From: Tretioscincus oriximinensis
Lineage: Eukaryota > Chordata > Lepidosauria > Squamata > Gymnophthalmidae
Direction: 5' to 3'
NCBI GenBank assembly: GCA_022410635.1
Contig: JAJVDF010000123.1
Coordinates: 1,301,349 to 1,365,348 of the forward strand
Length of the DNA stretch: 64,000 nucleotides
Part shown: piece by piece, positions 9,937-22,324 of the stretch
Numbering within the stretch: position 1 is the first letter of the stretch
Layout: each line of letters starts with the position of its first letter
Made by a program: the position numbers and the translations under genes
Notes under the pieces: generated by a model
What the model saw: only the letters and a program-made list of their open reading frames with translations
Databases searched by the model: none
What the model was told of the DNA's origin: nothing

Positions 9937-10163
9937 CAAGTTCTTCTTCTTCTTCTTCTTCTTCTTCTNNNNNNNNNNNNNNNNNNNNNNNNNNNNNNNN
10001 NNNNNNNNNNNNNNNNNNNNNNNNNNNNNNNNNNNNNNNNNNNNNNNNNNNNNNNNNNNNNNNNNNNNCTTCTTCTTCTTCTTCTTCTTCTTCTTCTTCT
10101 TCTTCTTCTTCTTCTTCTTCTTCTTCTTCTTCTTCTTCTTCTTCTTCTTCTTCTTCTTCTTCT
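9937..10163. repeat. (CTT)n tract with 100-N gap
   Basis: A pure CTT/TTC array directly after the SINE 3' end, broken by exactly 100 Ns at 9969-10068 (a standard placeholder), so its true length is unknown. Poly-Leu and poly-Arg readings of it are artefacts. Confidence 0.95.
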
Positions 10164-10506
10164 ACATGCTTTCAAGGTTTTCTAATGCTTTGTTTGTTAA
10201 AGGATGAAGATAGGTATGCCAGGAGTTTTCAAACAAGTTATTTCGGAGCTTAACGCCATTGCATTTTTCAACATGTCTTCTGGAGATGGCCTTACTTTTT
10301 AACAAAACAACTTTTCCCTGTATGCAGTGTTCTTGATACAGTAATTAGGACTAAAACTTTCATTAAAGAAAGCAACAAGAACGTCTTGTATGATTTGTCA
10401 CCATTTTATATGTCATTCTCCCAAATGACTCTTGAGTGTAGCCCCCATCTTCTGAGTTCAGCCCATTTGGTCAAATATATTTATCTGCTTATTTTTGATC
10501 CCTCAG

Positions 10507-10821
10507 GGACCCCTCCAGAAGTTCACTGGATTACCTCAGACCCTTTGAAGCCTGTGGTAGGACAAGAGTTTCGGTTAAATTGCAGAATTAAAAACTTCTC
10601 CCCTAATGTCATTAATGTGAACTGGTTCCGGGATGGGACGCCACTAGGGATGGGAACGTATCACTCTATCTGTGTCATCGGCACCAATGGCTTGTACTCT
10701 ATGTGGAGCCTTCTGAGAGTTACACCAATGCCTGGAGAAGGAGTAACTGAGTTCACATGCAAGGTGGAACATGCAGCCCTGAATGGGTGCATAGAGAGAT
10801 CATATTCTTTGCCGATGCCTG
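10507..10821 (+). CDS. Ig C1-set domain exon (SIRP-like), fifth in the window
   Basis: Acceptor GATCCCTCAG at 10506, donor CTG|GTGAGT at 10821/10822; 315 bp, 105 codons, phase 1-1. B-strand cysteine in FRLNCRIKNFSP, tryptophan in VNWFRDGTPL, D-E segment GLYSMWSLLRVTP, F-strand FTCKVEHAAL (C-x-V-x-H). This is the most SIRP-like of the set (compare TCQVRKFYP and TCQVEHDG in SIRP). Extra cysteines in SICVIG and NGCIERS may pair. The open frame runs about 40 codons upstream into the intron by chance. No membrane exon was found downstream, so the 3' end of this transcript is unresolved. Confidence 0.85.
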
Positions 10822-12940
10822 GTGAGTCCTTCCTATTTGAACTGTCTAGCTAGACAAGATTCTTGAATAAATATGTAAGAAGTGTGCCCAGAGAGAGCCA
10901 GGAGAGAAAGAATTGAAAGTGGTGAGGGAGGAGCTCAGAGGAGACTTGACCGGTATTCTGACACAGCGGGATGAAAGGCAGCATACCTTGGCATTTGGCC
11001 TGAGATGGCTGTCTATAAAAATACCACATGGAGTGGCAGGAGGATTAAATTCTGCTGCTGGAGTACTTTGAAGATGTTTGCTTCTCATTATTCATGTTAT
11101 TGTGTGCCTCATGCTGGGGCAAAGCTGATCAGCTGCACATTTTTAATAGCAAGATGCTGTGGAAAATTATGCCCTCAAATGGTTCACCAATTGGCATTAG
11201 CTTTTTTTCTTATGTGTAATTAGATTGGTAAGACTTAGGGAGTAGGAATGAAGATGAACTGCTTTTTTGTCTGAAAAGAAGCAGCTAAACAAATAAACAA
11301 ATAAATAGGCCCTCTGGGCACTAGCCTTTATTTTGGAATATACCTGTGAGACTCTCGAGGGTGACTGAACACTCAGACAAGTGATTTCAAGCTCTGAAAG
11401 TGATTTATTGCAGCTCTTGAGAGACTCTGAGTTAGGTCTGCAGTGATTGCCTGCTGCCAGAGCAGCTATATTTATACAGTCTTTTAGCCAATCACTGCAT
11501 TTCTATTTTCCCGCTCAAAATGCTGTTCCGAGATTGGTCATATTTAAACATAAGAGGTTTCCCTCCAAAGCTCATTTGAACATAAGAGGTTTCCCTCCAA
11601 AACGCACAACCAGTTTCATCTGTACAAAAGATATAATACTATATACAAATACAGTATATAAATGTCATATATCTATGACAATACCTTGGAATTGAGACTT
11701 GCTATCTATATGTCATTTGGGAATCTGGCCTACACTAACATGTGGCTGGCATACTAAGATATTTGTTTATTTATATTCATATTCTACCTTATAACCTAGG
11801 GACTTAGGACATATCATAGCAAAACAACAATAAAAACAGCTATAATACAAGTATCTAAAATGATAACAGTGCATGCAGGAGTGAAGTCACAGGCATGGTG
11901 AACAGGTGGACACGCTTCTCTTATCTTTTCCCTCATATATCAATAGAACATTTTGGAGTCTTGCATTCCTGTAAGCTTAGATAATTTCCATGAAGCAAAT
12001 GTTTAGACTAAAAGGTTGCCATAGCAGAGAATATGGATAGCTCAGGTTACACTATTGCACAGTAGGAGTTCTTTGCTGAGTTACCACAATCATTTTGGTG
12101 CTGTAAAGCTATGCACTGGAAGACTAAGAAAAGGAGGAGGAAGGAGATAAAGTAGGGCTTATAAGTTCTATTAACGTCTATTGGCATCATAACAGCCCTA
12201 GCCAGGTGCAAAACTAAACATGATTTAATGTACATAGCTACAGTATCCCCATTTCATGCTCAATGAAATGTAGTTTTGCTTGGAAAATGTATGCAGGGGT
12301 GAAAAATGTTATATATTTTATAGCAACTGGAGGCATAGAAAATAAGGGAGGTTTTCGTTTGTGGAGAAAAATAATTAATTTCTAATAGACCAGATAATAA
12401 AGTTGCTGATTAAAACCATAACCATATTGTAATTTTGTATCTTTCATTTAGTGGAGGAAGGTTGAACTATGAGCACAAAGAACTGGAAAATAAACTGAAT
12501 CAAAACATCTTCAATAAGTGATCAGTTAAGTATATCATGTCATTGGCAAAGCCAAGTGGGAAGAGGCAGAAACCAAACAAAACATGTACTGTATATTCCT
12601 ATCCACTACATTTCACTTTTCATCTCTTCCAACTAGGAGGAAGCAGTGACCTCTGTTCTGTACCGGCTAGAAAAACAAATTTACTGCATTGCATTTTAAT
12701 TTAAATCCCAAGTTTTTTNAAAAAAATATTTGTACAGTAAATTATGCAAACTATCAGTTATGAAAGGTATCTTCAATAAAATAATGTTATGTACAATGTG
12801 CAATTTATATCTGAGTAGGAGAGTTTGTTTTTTCCTGTGCCTGTGATCGATTGGTGATTGATTTTGCTGAATGCTAGGAAGTCAGCGGACATCATATGAA
12901 TACTACTTTTGGTCATGGCTGTCCAAATTTTCTCTTAGAA
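10822..12940 (+). other. Region after last C1 exon; 3' end of Ig gene not resolved
   Basis: No hydrophobic exon was found. A 22-base motif (ACATAAGAGGTTTCCCTCCA and two more bases) occurs twice, near 11549 and 11580. A possible terminal exon begins at 12452: acceptor CTTTCATTTAG, then TG GAG GAA GGT TGA, which in phase 1 would add Val-Glu-Glu-Gly and stop, with AATAAA at 12489. That would give a secreted form; it is speculative. Confidence 0.3.
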
Positions 12941-13078
12941 TGATAGAATCATAGAGTTGGAAGGGACCTTCAGGGATATTGGGTCCAACCCCCTGCTGAA
13001 TGCAGGATTCACTAAACCATCCCAGACAGATAGCTGTCCAGCCTCCGTTGGAAGACTTTCAGCAAAGTCTTCTATAGT
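12940..13078 (-). mobile_element. CR1-type LINE 3' end, reverse
   Basis: ATAGAATCATAGAGTTGGAA and the following 'gggaccttcagggatattgggtccaa' text is the reverse of the conserved CR1 3' end; compare the forward copy ending at 55850. Confidence 0.85.
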
Positions 13079-14782
13079 ATAAAAAAGCAGTCCAAGCTAA
13101 GCCTCATTCCTATGCCGTTCCAGTGCCATTCCTGTGCAAGGTGCCACTGGCTGTTGAAACAATTGCTCTTGACATATTCTTCAAGANGATATCAATATGG
13201 ACTACATCTTTCATCAATGTTTGTCAGAGATGCAGTACAAAGCATTTGGAAGACAGGATGCATTTTTGGTTGGTGGTTTCCCCTCTTACATACTGCAGTA
13301 AATTAAGGTATGCGTACTAGAGTTCTCTCTAACTCAATAATGGAGAAAGGCTTCATAATGAATAATTTTGCATAAAATGCATCAGGAGTAAAACAATGGA
13401 GCTCCTTTTATACGGAGCCAATCTCAAATTCCAATTACTTCAGCAGTAAACCAGCTAATTACAAATCAGCTGAAAGAGGAAACACAAAATTGCCTTAGGA
13501 AAGAATATATTTGTAAGCAAGAACAGGATAGTGAAAGCTGTGGGGTGTGAGGTATGCGTGTTGGGACTTGTGCTTATTTTGGAAGCTTATTTTGCTGTTA
13601 ATGGGTCTGACCCTGTCATAAAAATATTAACACAAATGTGTGGGTTTATTTTCTTTTTTTTCCAAGTTGAAATTTACCAGGCAAAAATATTGTTGGCTAA
13701 GGACCTTAAAAGGATGCAGAAAAGGGAAAATAATAATTGTCTTTTNGGGAGGCAGAAACATAGCAGGTAGATAAATATTTCCATTGTCACAGGCAAAAGG
13801 ACATTCCTTTCTCTGTATTTAGCCTAGAGTCTGGTGAAGATGCTTCATTGGCAAGCTGGGAATTACAATGTCCAACTGACTAGAAGATCACTTCCATACT
13901 GATAGGATGGAGTACTACAGAAAACACCTCAGTCACCATTTGGTGGCTGTGGCATCATAAATCCAAAACAGGAAAATTAGGAAACACACACTATATACCA
14001 TCCAAATTTACAGATTGTATCTCCTAAAGGTTGGAAATAAAACTATGCATGTCACTACATATAGCATAAATCCTAGTACATACCAAGGTGCTAATTTATT
14101 CCAAGTGTAAAGCATAGTAGCCTCTAACAAATACATTATATGCTGCAAGAGTCCAAATACTGAGAATCCGTGTCATATAATAAGTCCAGAGTCAAATATC
14201 TATATCAACAAACAATTCCAAAGGATACAGAACTTCCTAATACAACACCATGTCTGCAGTCGAGAGAAACATGGAAATGATGGAGATAAGTGTTTCTTAT
14301 TCTTGTAGACGAATGTGGATAATATAACGTCTATATGCAGTAGCAGTAGACTGGAAGTAAATGAAATAGATGTATTGATCACCCAAACAGCCTTCACACA
14401 TACTTGTTCAGGAGGTTTTCAATATCTTTTTCAAAGGTTGTTTAGCTGGAACCTATTAATAGTTTATCATATGTGTACATCAGTCTAAATCTGTATCCTA
14501 AATATACAGCATTATACAAATACAATAAAAAGGTTAAATACATATATTTATGTAGATGTTACACCATCTTCGCAAGTAAGCTGGAGCCATACCTAACTAT
14601 TTAAAACACCCTAGATATAAGTTTAATGGAAGACACCTGTAGTGGCTGTGGCATTATGACAGCTATTCAAAAAAAACACCAGCACCAATTATCAAACAAT
14701 ACTGCAGCTGCCAAACGGCAATTGGGGTTTTCTTTCCAATGCTGATACTTGCACAACACAATGTTTTACAATTATAAACTAC

Positions 14783-14811
14783 TGGGGAGGGAGGGGAATG
14801 GGGGGCGGGGG
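14783..14811 (+). repeat. G-rich run with quadruplex-forming pattern
   Basis: GGGG A GGG A GGGG AAT GGGGGG C GGGGG fits the G3+N1-7 quadruplex rule with four or more runs. Confidence 0.6.
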
Positions 14812-15802
14812 TAACATTGATCGGGGACAAAATATTGATAAATAGAAAATAGCAGAGAAACTGATAGGATGTGCGAAAATGGTTATTGTAAGAGGATGGC
14901 AAGATGCCACAAAATGGACCATGGGGTGTAGACTTGGAGGCAGCACAGATATCAAATGCTAGAGTGAACAAGCTTGGCAATGAGAAGACATTAAGACTAT
15001 GGAAGGTCAAGTGGCTGAGTGTTAAAAAATTACCTAATCACAAATTACCTAATCACTAGTGTTGCAAAAAAAATAAGATTAATCTTTATGTACCAGTTTG
15101 CTGATACATTAGTTGAACACAAAGAAGAACCCCAGATGGTGGGGGTTAGGGGTTAGGAAGGGTGTATACTGTGTGTGGCATTTCTATGTCATTGTATTTA
15201 TATTGAATTGTTTGTCAATGTTTTAAAAAGACAAAAAAGAAAATCTTTAAAAAGAAAACACCACATGAACATGAATCAATATATACACAAAATATATACA
15301 CTTTCCGATGAATCGTACCTTGCCTAACCTGGGATTTTTGTATGAAGGAAGAAAAGGCTGGAAACGGTACTCTCTCCTTCATATGCACCCTTTGAGAATT
15401 CTCCCAGTAGCTGGGGATGGATGGGATTCTATCCTCCCTTTCTCCTCTCCAAAGCTAGGTATCTCCATCCCAAAATCTTCTTTCCTGGCTCCAATGAAGC
15501 AACGTTGTTAGAGGCTGGGGTTAGAAAGTTTGGTTTGGGGGTGTGGGGGTGTGAAGAAAAGTAATTGGATCCAATCTGAATTCCATCTCCTTTCCTCCCA
15601 AAGTAGAATGTTTCCCCCAGTGGCAATGGGGCCATGAAGAAATATCTGACCCCTGAACAGTGGAGGTCTGTGTATGTTTTGCTAGATGCTCTCAGTGTTC
15701 AGAAAATTGTTCCGTCCCTTAAGAGCAAGGTAACTCAACTGGAATAGTTGAAGGAAACAGAGGCTAGGTTACACTACTAACTTAAACTTCTCTGGGTCCA
15801 GT

Positions 15803-15925
15803 TTAAGCTAGGCTGACCGTAAGGCCCTGGATGCCTGAGGAAAACCCGGTTTTGAGCCCCCACCCCGGGGGAGGGGAGACTTTCCCCGGTTTCCTTGGGC
15901 TCTGGGCCCTTCTTCCCNTCCTCCC
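15803..15925. mobile_element. Partial family D element
   Basis: Starts TAGGCTGACC like the copies at 34838, 38646 and 57061 and carries the CCGGTTTTGAGCCCC/CCCCGGTTTCC mirrored block, but the right end is not preserved. Confidence 0.5.
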
Positions 15926-16617
15926 CGTTCCGTATGGAGCTACTTTTGTGTTACAGCATTTCAGGCAGTTTCATTTCACTTCCTGAAATTTTGTACCAAG
16001 GTGCTATTGAATGACACAACGAGACACATGCCAAAAGCAGGACACACATTGTCTCATGTCATCCTATAGCACCACGGGCATTTCTGTTGCTCATCCATTG
16101 ACTTGATGTTTGAATGCTGACAGTTATGGACTTGCTCTGGCATGAGTAATAGCTGCCAGGTCATTTTGTGCCTCAATGTCTTCTGACATTGCAGTTTTAA
16201 TGATTGTGGCAATTATGTACTAGGNCTGATAATATCAGTAGTTAGTTAAGGAAAGTCCAAATTATTTTCTATAATGCAGAAAACAGTGGCTTTTTATATC
16301 TGTAGTTAAGTTTAACAACACAAGATGGCAGAGTTGGGCCAATTGATACTGTGCTCTTTGATATCAAATCTGATCAAGTCTCCTCACCCGGAGGAAACTC
16401 AGTCTGTGAAGTCTGAATACCATTTCGGATTTAATGCAGCCTCACCTTCTCAATTTTAACTTTGCTTAAAATATATTTTACTTTAATCTCTGGACAGCAT
16501 TATTGCTGCAATTTTTTACGAGTCTGACACCACCAGAACCTTTTGCTTTTGTAAAATACTGAATTTTGTGCTTTAATTTTCTTGATAACAATAGTTATCA
16601 CAGCTGAGGCTGTATTC

Positions 16618-16745
16618 TGACACCACTGACTTATTCCACTAAACTTGTATATTCCAGAAAAAACCCACTATTTGGATTGCTTTATTCCAGAATATCCAAT
16701 CACAGAGGAATAAATAGGTGATGTCTGGATGTAACTTGTGGTTCT
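16618..16745. mobile_element. MITE family E, degraded copy
   Basis: TTATTCCAGAATATCCAATC and the flanking 'aataaataggtgatgtctgg' match the intact palindromic copy at 45214-45362. Confidence 0.6.
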
Positions 16746-17447
16746 AGAACCAACAATAGCTTAAAGCATTCAAATACCGGAAAGCAACATCTCATCTTCT
16801 CCTCCTCCTTCACAGCCAAGTAAAGATATTTTTGTATCAGTTTAAAAAATGTTGACATATGGTAACTCATTGGAAAAATCTCTGTAAATTTGGAGGTTGT
16901 TTATTAAAAGCAATTGGAGTCTCAAACATCATCATTTGCAAATTGCACTATTTTCCTCCTTCTATTATTGAAAACGTTTCCATCTCAGTGTTAATATTCT
17001 CTTCTGTGAAATGAGAATAAAAAAACCATTCTAAGGATTATACACAAAAGACCCTTCAAGCTTTCCAAGCTTTCCATGGTGGATTGACGGAAGCTGCAGT
17101 TCAGCAATATCTGGAATAGCCTTCTCCAGGTATTAGAGAACCCACCATTGCTACATTCAAGCCTTATGATTATCCAGAGTTACACAGAATGCAACAACCC
17201 AGTTCTATGGATACTTAACCATGAGCAATCAAGTTCCCCTCCTTGCCCAAATGCTCACTCTGAGTATTCCTAACTTTAATATCTAAAAGACTGTACAACC
17301 AAATCTATTTTCCTATACAAACTCTTTTTTTCTGTTATGTTTTTAATCATTACCTAACACTCTTTTTCATTTTAAAAGTAAAGTTCTCAGGTCTGATCTT
17401 GCTGTCCCCCAAAATTTCTGCCATTCCCAAATTACTTTATTCTCATA

Positions 17448-17625
17448 TAGATGGGTTCCCCAACCACCTTCTTGTAAGCAGAAAATACAGATTGGCTAAA
17501 GAGGTATTCTCCCTCCCAGGGCTAGTTGTGGGGCAGGTTGGGAGCTGTAGTTCATAGGACAGGGCCCTGCACAGGCTGCAAAGAAGAGGCTGTTTGGCCT
17601 GCTGCTTGGAAATACAACTAAGAAT
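17448..17625 (-). repeat. Dispersed repeat family H, reverse
   Basis: Reading GGGTTCCCCAACCACCTTCT, 'cttgtaagcagaaaa' and 'gggagctgtagttc', this is the reverse of 21440-21665. The class is not known to me. Confidence 0.5.
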
Positions 17626-17966
17626 CATAAAACCGGAAACAGAAATTCTGCTGGAAGATAGGAAACCGGAAGCTGGTCATTTTGTTATTGTTGATGACTG
17701 GTACCCCACCTATAACTAGCAAGGGGGTCTTGTAGCACTTTAGAGACTAAGAAGAAATAGGATAGGCAGCATGGACTTTTGTAGATTTTCCAGACCCAAA
17801 CAAACACTGCGATTATTGGTTGAAATATCTTATCATATGAACATTGGATCTGAAGACCTTGGACCAGAGCTTGCTTCCAATTGTGATTCTACATGTAGCT
17901 CTGCAATTTTTTTTAACTCTTGAAGCCTCCTGCTCCAGATTTTAACCTCTTCCAGGCCTTCTTGCA

Positions 17967-18280
17967 GGCACAGATAGCTCAGTTGCTTAGGAATTCGTCT
18001 CTCGCCTGGGAGATGGGGTTTTGAAGCCCTGTGTGGGACGTGGGGAGGGGTGAGCACCTTCCACTAGCCTGTAGCTCTAGCCAACCCAGCTATTCGAAAG
18101 CATGAATTGCAAGAAATTGCAACTGACTGTAAGTAGATACATGGGAACCACCATAGCCTGGTGGGGAAGATAGAATGGAAGCCTTTGGGCAAAATATATC
18201 CTTGTAAGCTGCTTTGAGTCCCTTTGAAAGGTGAGAAAACTGGGGTATAAGAACCAAGTTCTTCTTCTTCTTCTTCTTAT
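17967..18280 (+). mobile_element. CTT-tailed tRNA SINE, forward
   Basis: GGCACAGATAGCTCAGTTGC (A box), GGGGTTTTGAAGCCC (B box, degraded), the shared body, and a (CTT) tail of about seven units ending at 18278. Confidence 0.88.
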
Positions 18281-20160
18281 AGCCAAAGTACCTAAGTATT
18301 ATTGTTTCGTCACATAATTCAGTTTGTACTTTGCCCTTCTCCTTTTGAACCAATTTGTGCATTATCATTATGAATAAAAAGCAGGTTTGGAATTGTCTCA
18401 TCGGGTGTAGCTATGTGTTTATCCTTCTCTATGGATCAGTCAGTTATGATTGTAAGTTTGTGCTTCAAACACCAGCCTTTTCTGTTCGGAACTAATTTAT
18501 TTGCTGTGTGCTGTTTTTCTGAGATATTCTGGCCCGCCATTATCTTCAACTCTCCTGATGAGTAATTATCTATGAGGAGTAAAGCTTGCTTTCTCTTTAT
18601 TAATGCCTTTGTATCCCCATGGCAGATGGTGGCTAAGATGTATCAAGGACAATGTGAATCTGTAAGGTGAGGTGGGCTCGTTTTGCTTTCCCTTTTTGAG
18701 ATACAAACATAACAGTAATGAAGGGAAACAGGAAAAGTCTAACACATAATTATTATTCTTTCTCTCATCTCTCAGTGCTTTGATCTGTTTGCTTATAAAG
18801 GATGGATTAGATTAGGACTCGTGGGACAGAAGTTGTATTTTTTGCTCCTTTGTCCTGTGCTGTCGCAGCAGAATTTCCCTTATTTATTATGTCGTGAAAA
18901 TGAGTCGTCATGTATCTCTCTATACTATGGCTGCATTTGCACAGGGAGGAGAAATCCAAATTGGAAAACAGCGAAAGATTTTTTTCCTGGCTCCCTGTCC
19001 CATTGTGGCTGTGAATCAGCAGTCCGATAGAGCAGGAGCTATACTGCAAATGGTACAATTTTAAAAAAACAAACAAAACAAAACCCTGCTTTTTTACAAA
19101 TTTCCATTTAAGTGGAAGCAGAGGTACCTTTCCTGGGTTCTGCTTCTGGTTCTCAGAAGCAGACCCAAGGATGGGCGTCAATGGCAGCAGATTGCTGCAG
19201 ATTTCCTTATTCCTCCTATTTTGCCAGTGACAGCAGTTCAAATGTCCTGCACTGGAATAGCAGAGAGATACTTGAAACTGCAAGGCAGCAGAAGCAGTGG
19301 GGCAATACCCATAGCAACCTGCTGGCATGGATGCCAGTCCTTGGAAGGGTCTTTTGGCTTCACCAGAAGACTTTCAAGGACTGAGCTCTGATCGGGCAAC
19401 TAGCTGTCCAACCAGAGTCCAAAGACAGCTGCCAGAACATACTTAACACAAATTGCATTAAGTGCACTCTGGCACAATTTTCTGAGCAAATGCAGCTAAA
19501 AAAAATATGGCTTTGCAAGTGATGCACGGCAAAAACAGTCCCTGTTTGGATTTAATGGAAACTGCATGCTTTCAGCTCAAAGCCACACAGCTTTTGTCCC
19601 AGTTTTTCCCTGTCATATGATCGCAGCCTCTCACTCTTTCCCTTTTTAGGGAAAAGAATAAGGACGTTCTTGGTGTACTGAGGTGTGGATAATTGCTTGC
19701 TGATTGCGTGTAGTTTTCTTAGCAAAGAAACAAATGCGGTTTGCCAGCCTACTTCTGTGGACTGTCTGGGGACTGAACTGGTATCTCTCTGCTTTTCAGT
19801 AAGTTGACTCCACCACTAAGCTTCAGCTGCTCCCAAGGATGCATCCAGACATTCACCTTCCCTGCATAATCAACAATCATGGTGTAATTAAATAATTATG
19901 CAATGATTGCTTCACTATACATAAGACAGCGGCGGCAGCACGAGAAACGTATGGTGACCTTAATAGTCACCAGTGTTTGGATGCAGCTTATCCATGAATT
20001 ACAGTAGTGTAAAATCCCCAGATGTGCAAGAAAGCTGTCAGCTATGCATATGTGACTGCACTTTTTGTGACCATACATGTCCACCACGCTGGCCAAATGA
20101 CAACACCCAGCATATCCTGCTACATTGGAAGAAATCATTTTGGAAGCTGCATGTCTCTGA
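18281..20160. other. Intergenic; nothing recognised except a worn SINE
   Basis: A diverged reverse GTT-tailed SINE is discernible around 19690-19840. No exon or other feature could be supported. Confidence 0.4.
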
Positions 20161-20164
20161 AGAT

Positions 20165-20590
20165 AAGAACATAAAAGGAGCCGCGTTGAATCGGGCCACA
20201 GCCCATCTAGCCCAGCATTCTTTCTCACAGAGTGGTCCTCCAATCGCACCTAGACAGCTACAAGCAGAAGGCAAACCCATCTACTGTTCTCGACTCTCTG
20301 CAAGTGGTACTTCAAGAATACGGCCTGTTGCTCCATCCATGAGTTAATATCCCAATGAGGGGATCCATCCTAGTAGCTATTGATACACACTTGGTTTCCA
20401 TAATTTGTCTAATCCTATCTTAATGCTATCCAGGCTGCTAGGTACCACCATCTCTCCTGGAAGTAAATCCCATAGGCCAATGAGTCTCTGGGTGAAAAAA
20501 TACTTTCCCTTGTATCTCCTAACTCTTCTGCCCATCAGCTTTAAAAGATTCTAGTGTTGCATGATAGAGAAAATAATTTCCTGATATTTT
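20165..20590 (-). mobile_element. LINE 3'-end fragment, reverse (CR1/L2 type)
   Basis: Begins 'aagataagaacataaaagga', the reverse of the 'ttcttatgttctta' 3' end seen in forward copies at 27640, 28530 and 37110, and continues with 'accaccatctctcctggaag' (reverse of an EEVVV-type coding segment). Confidence 0.7.
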
Positions 20591-22320
20591 TTTAAAAGGG
20601 GGCTATGTGTGTTTTTTATGCTCGTACTAGCAAGGCACAAGTGCTGTTGAACTGTGAAGTAATCAAGGGTAAGAAAAATATGAAGAAAACGATATGGCGA
20701 ACACTCTCAGATTACTATATGAAAAAGGAGACTGAGTTCCTATAGTGTTAAAAGTTGTAGAGGTGCAACAACTGCTTACATTTCCTCTTGTTTTCTGCTT
20801 TAAAAGTCATAGTTCTCTTACCTTTTTCATACAGTAGCCCTAAAAAAAATAGAAACCACCCATTTTTGCACCGTTGGGCCTCCAGTCTTCCCTAGAGGGC
20901 AGAAAGGAGCTTTGGAGGCGACTTCTTCTTACAGGGTGGAAAAATCCATTCCAAAGTCCTTGCTGTCCTCAGTTGTTCCTGCCCTTGGCTTGCGGAAGAA
21001 CAATTGCAACAGAAGAGTCTTAACTCTCTGTTGTTCACCTAGTTGCATTGAGAACCAAAAGGGAAAAACCCTGTTTGTACTCTTGTTTGCCCTCTACTTC
21101 ACAATGACTCAAAGCTGAAAATGAGTAAAAATATATATAGTATGTAACAATGGGGAAAGAGGGGATAGTCCACAGATATAAATTAAAACCAAAACATGAA
21201 CAGAGAGGTGGTAGTATTGAAACTGTGTAGGCATATATGGGGTGCCAGATGTAAATAATAACAAACTGCCACTTTCCCTGCTTCCTGGTAGAGTTCCTGT
21301 TTTTTATTTTGTGGTTTTAAGTTGTGCTTCTGCCTGCTTTTCTATGTCGTTTTTCACGATGACAAGTGTTTATTATAAGAACTTGGATGACCAGCAGCTT
21401 CATGAAGTTGGTAGCAGCAGCAGCCCAAGTATGAAATAAGTGAAATAGAGCTGCTGTTGTGCTCTCGGCAGGTCCTGCTCAGAAGTGTAGTGGGAAACCT
21501 CTTCTGTGTGGGGCCCTTCCCTGAGGACTACAGCTCCCAGCCTGCACTGCAGCTAGCCATTGGAGGGAGGAAGCCTCTTTATCCAATGTGCACCTGGTCC
21601 CACACACAGGAAACATTTTTTCTTATTACAGAAAGTTGGCTGGGGGACCTGTGTATATAAATAAATACTTGGAAAATTCCAAGATTTCCATCTTTAAAAC
21701 AGAGATGAATGTCATTGAACTACAACTGCCACAAGCCCCAGCAAACAAAGCCAATGTCACAGAATGATGACAATATCTAAAGTTCCATCATTAGGCATAT
21801 GTGCTTTATTTGCTTCTCTTCCAACTACCTGCCAGTCTATTAGTATCTGCCTCGTAGAGCACAATACACTTCACCGGCACCGAAAAAGACAGACTACAAA
21901 TTGCATTAGTTGCTGACTTTCCTAAGAACCTGTAACCCCAAATCAGATAGGACTTTAAAGGAAGCCAATGTGAGCAAGCAAGAATTGGTGCAATATGTTC
22001 TGTACTGGAACTACATTAGGATTCCCACATAAAAAACAGGATAGAAGCTTACACCTTTAATGGCTGTAGAAAACGGGACTTACCACCAGGTGCATCTTAA
22101 TGCCTTCTACAACTGGGTGGAAAATCACTTTTTTACACTCATTAAAGNTGCAAAACTCTATGCCAGTTTTTATGAAGAAACCCTAACCTACTTAAAAGGT
22201 TGTTCCATAAGGACAGTAATATTTAGATCGGAATGAGAGTCTATTAGATTATTGATCCTTGGTCTTATACAGGTAAGACTGAAGCTGAGATACCATTCAT
22301 AACTCATAAAAGGTACTTCA
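20591..22320. other. Intergenic; repeat family H copy
   Basis: Contains a forward family H repeat at 21440-21665 ('ggactacagctcccagcctgc', 'ggaaacattttttc'). Otherwise no feature was recognised. Confidence 0.4.
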
Positions 22321-22324
22321 CATC

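Larger units (their letters stand above)
8633..10506 (+). other. SINE-rich intron before the last C1 exon
   Basis: Contains two reverse GTT-tailed SINEs (8703-8886, 9060-9185), one forward CTT-tailed SINE (9649-9936) with an expanded tail and a 100-N assembly gap. No coding exon was seen. Confidence 0.5.
13080..16600. other. Intergenic, mostly unassigned
   Basis: No gene was recognised. A GTG-started frame at 13531 looks weakly like a signal peptide but has no ATG or family support. A G-rich run lies at 14783-14811 and a partial family D fold-back element at 15803-15925. The rest is AT-rich sequence without recognisable features. Confidence 0.4.

Noticed and set aside
9906..10185. Poly-Leu/poly-Arg open frames
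   Set aside because: Pure translation of a (CTT)n array interrupted by an assembly gap.
11330..11680. Possible LTR with TGTGAG start
   Set aside because: No matching end, no target duplication and no second copy in the window.
13531..13770. Frame starting GTG that reads like a signal peptide (CVLGLVLILEAYFAVNG)
   Set aside because: No ATG in frame, no donor at the expected place, no neighbouring Ig exon; also interrupted by an N.
15140..15157. GGGGTTAGGGGTTAGG, telomere-like
   Set aside because: Only two units; not an interstitial telomere array.
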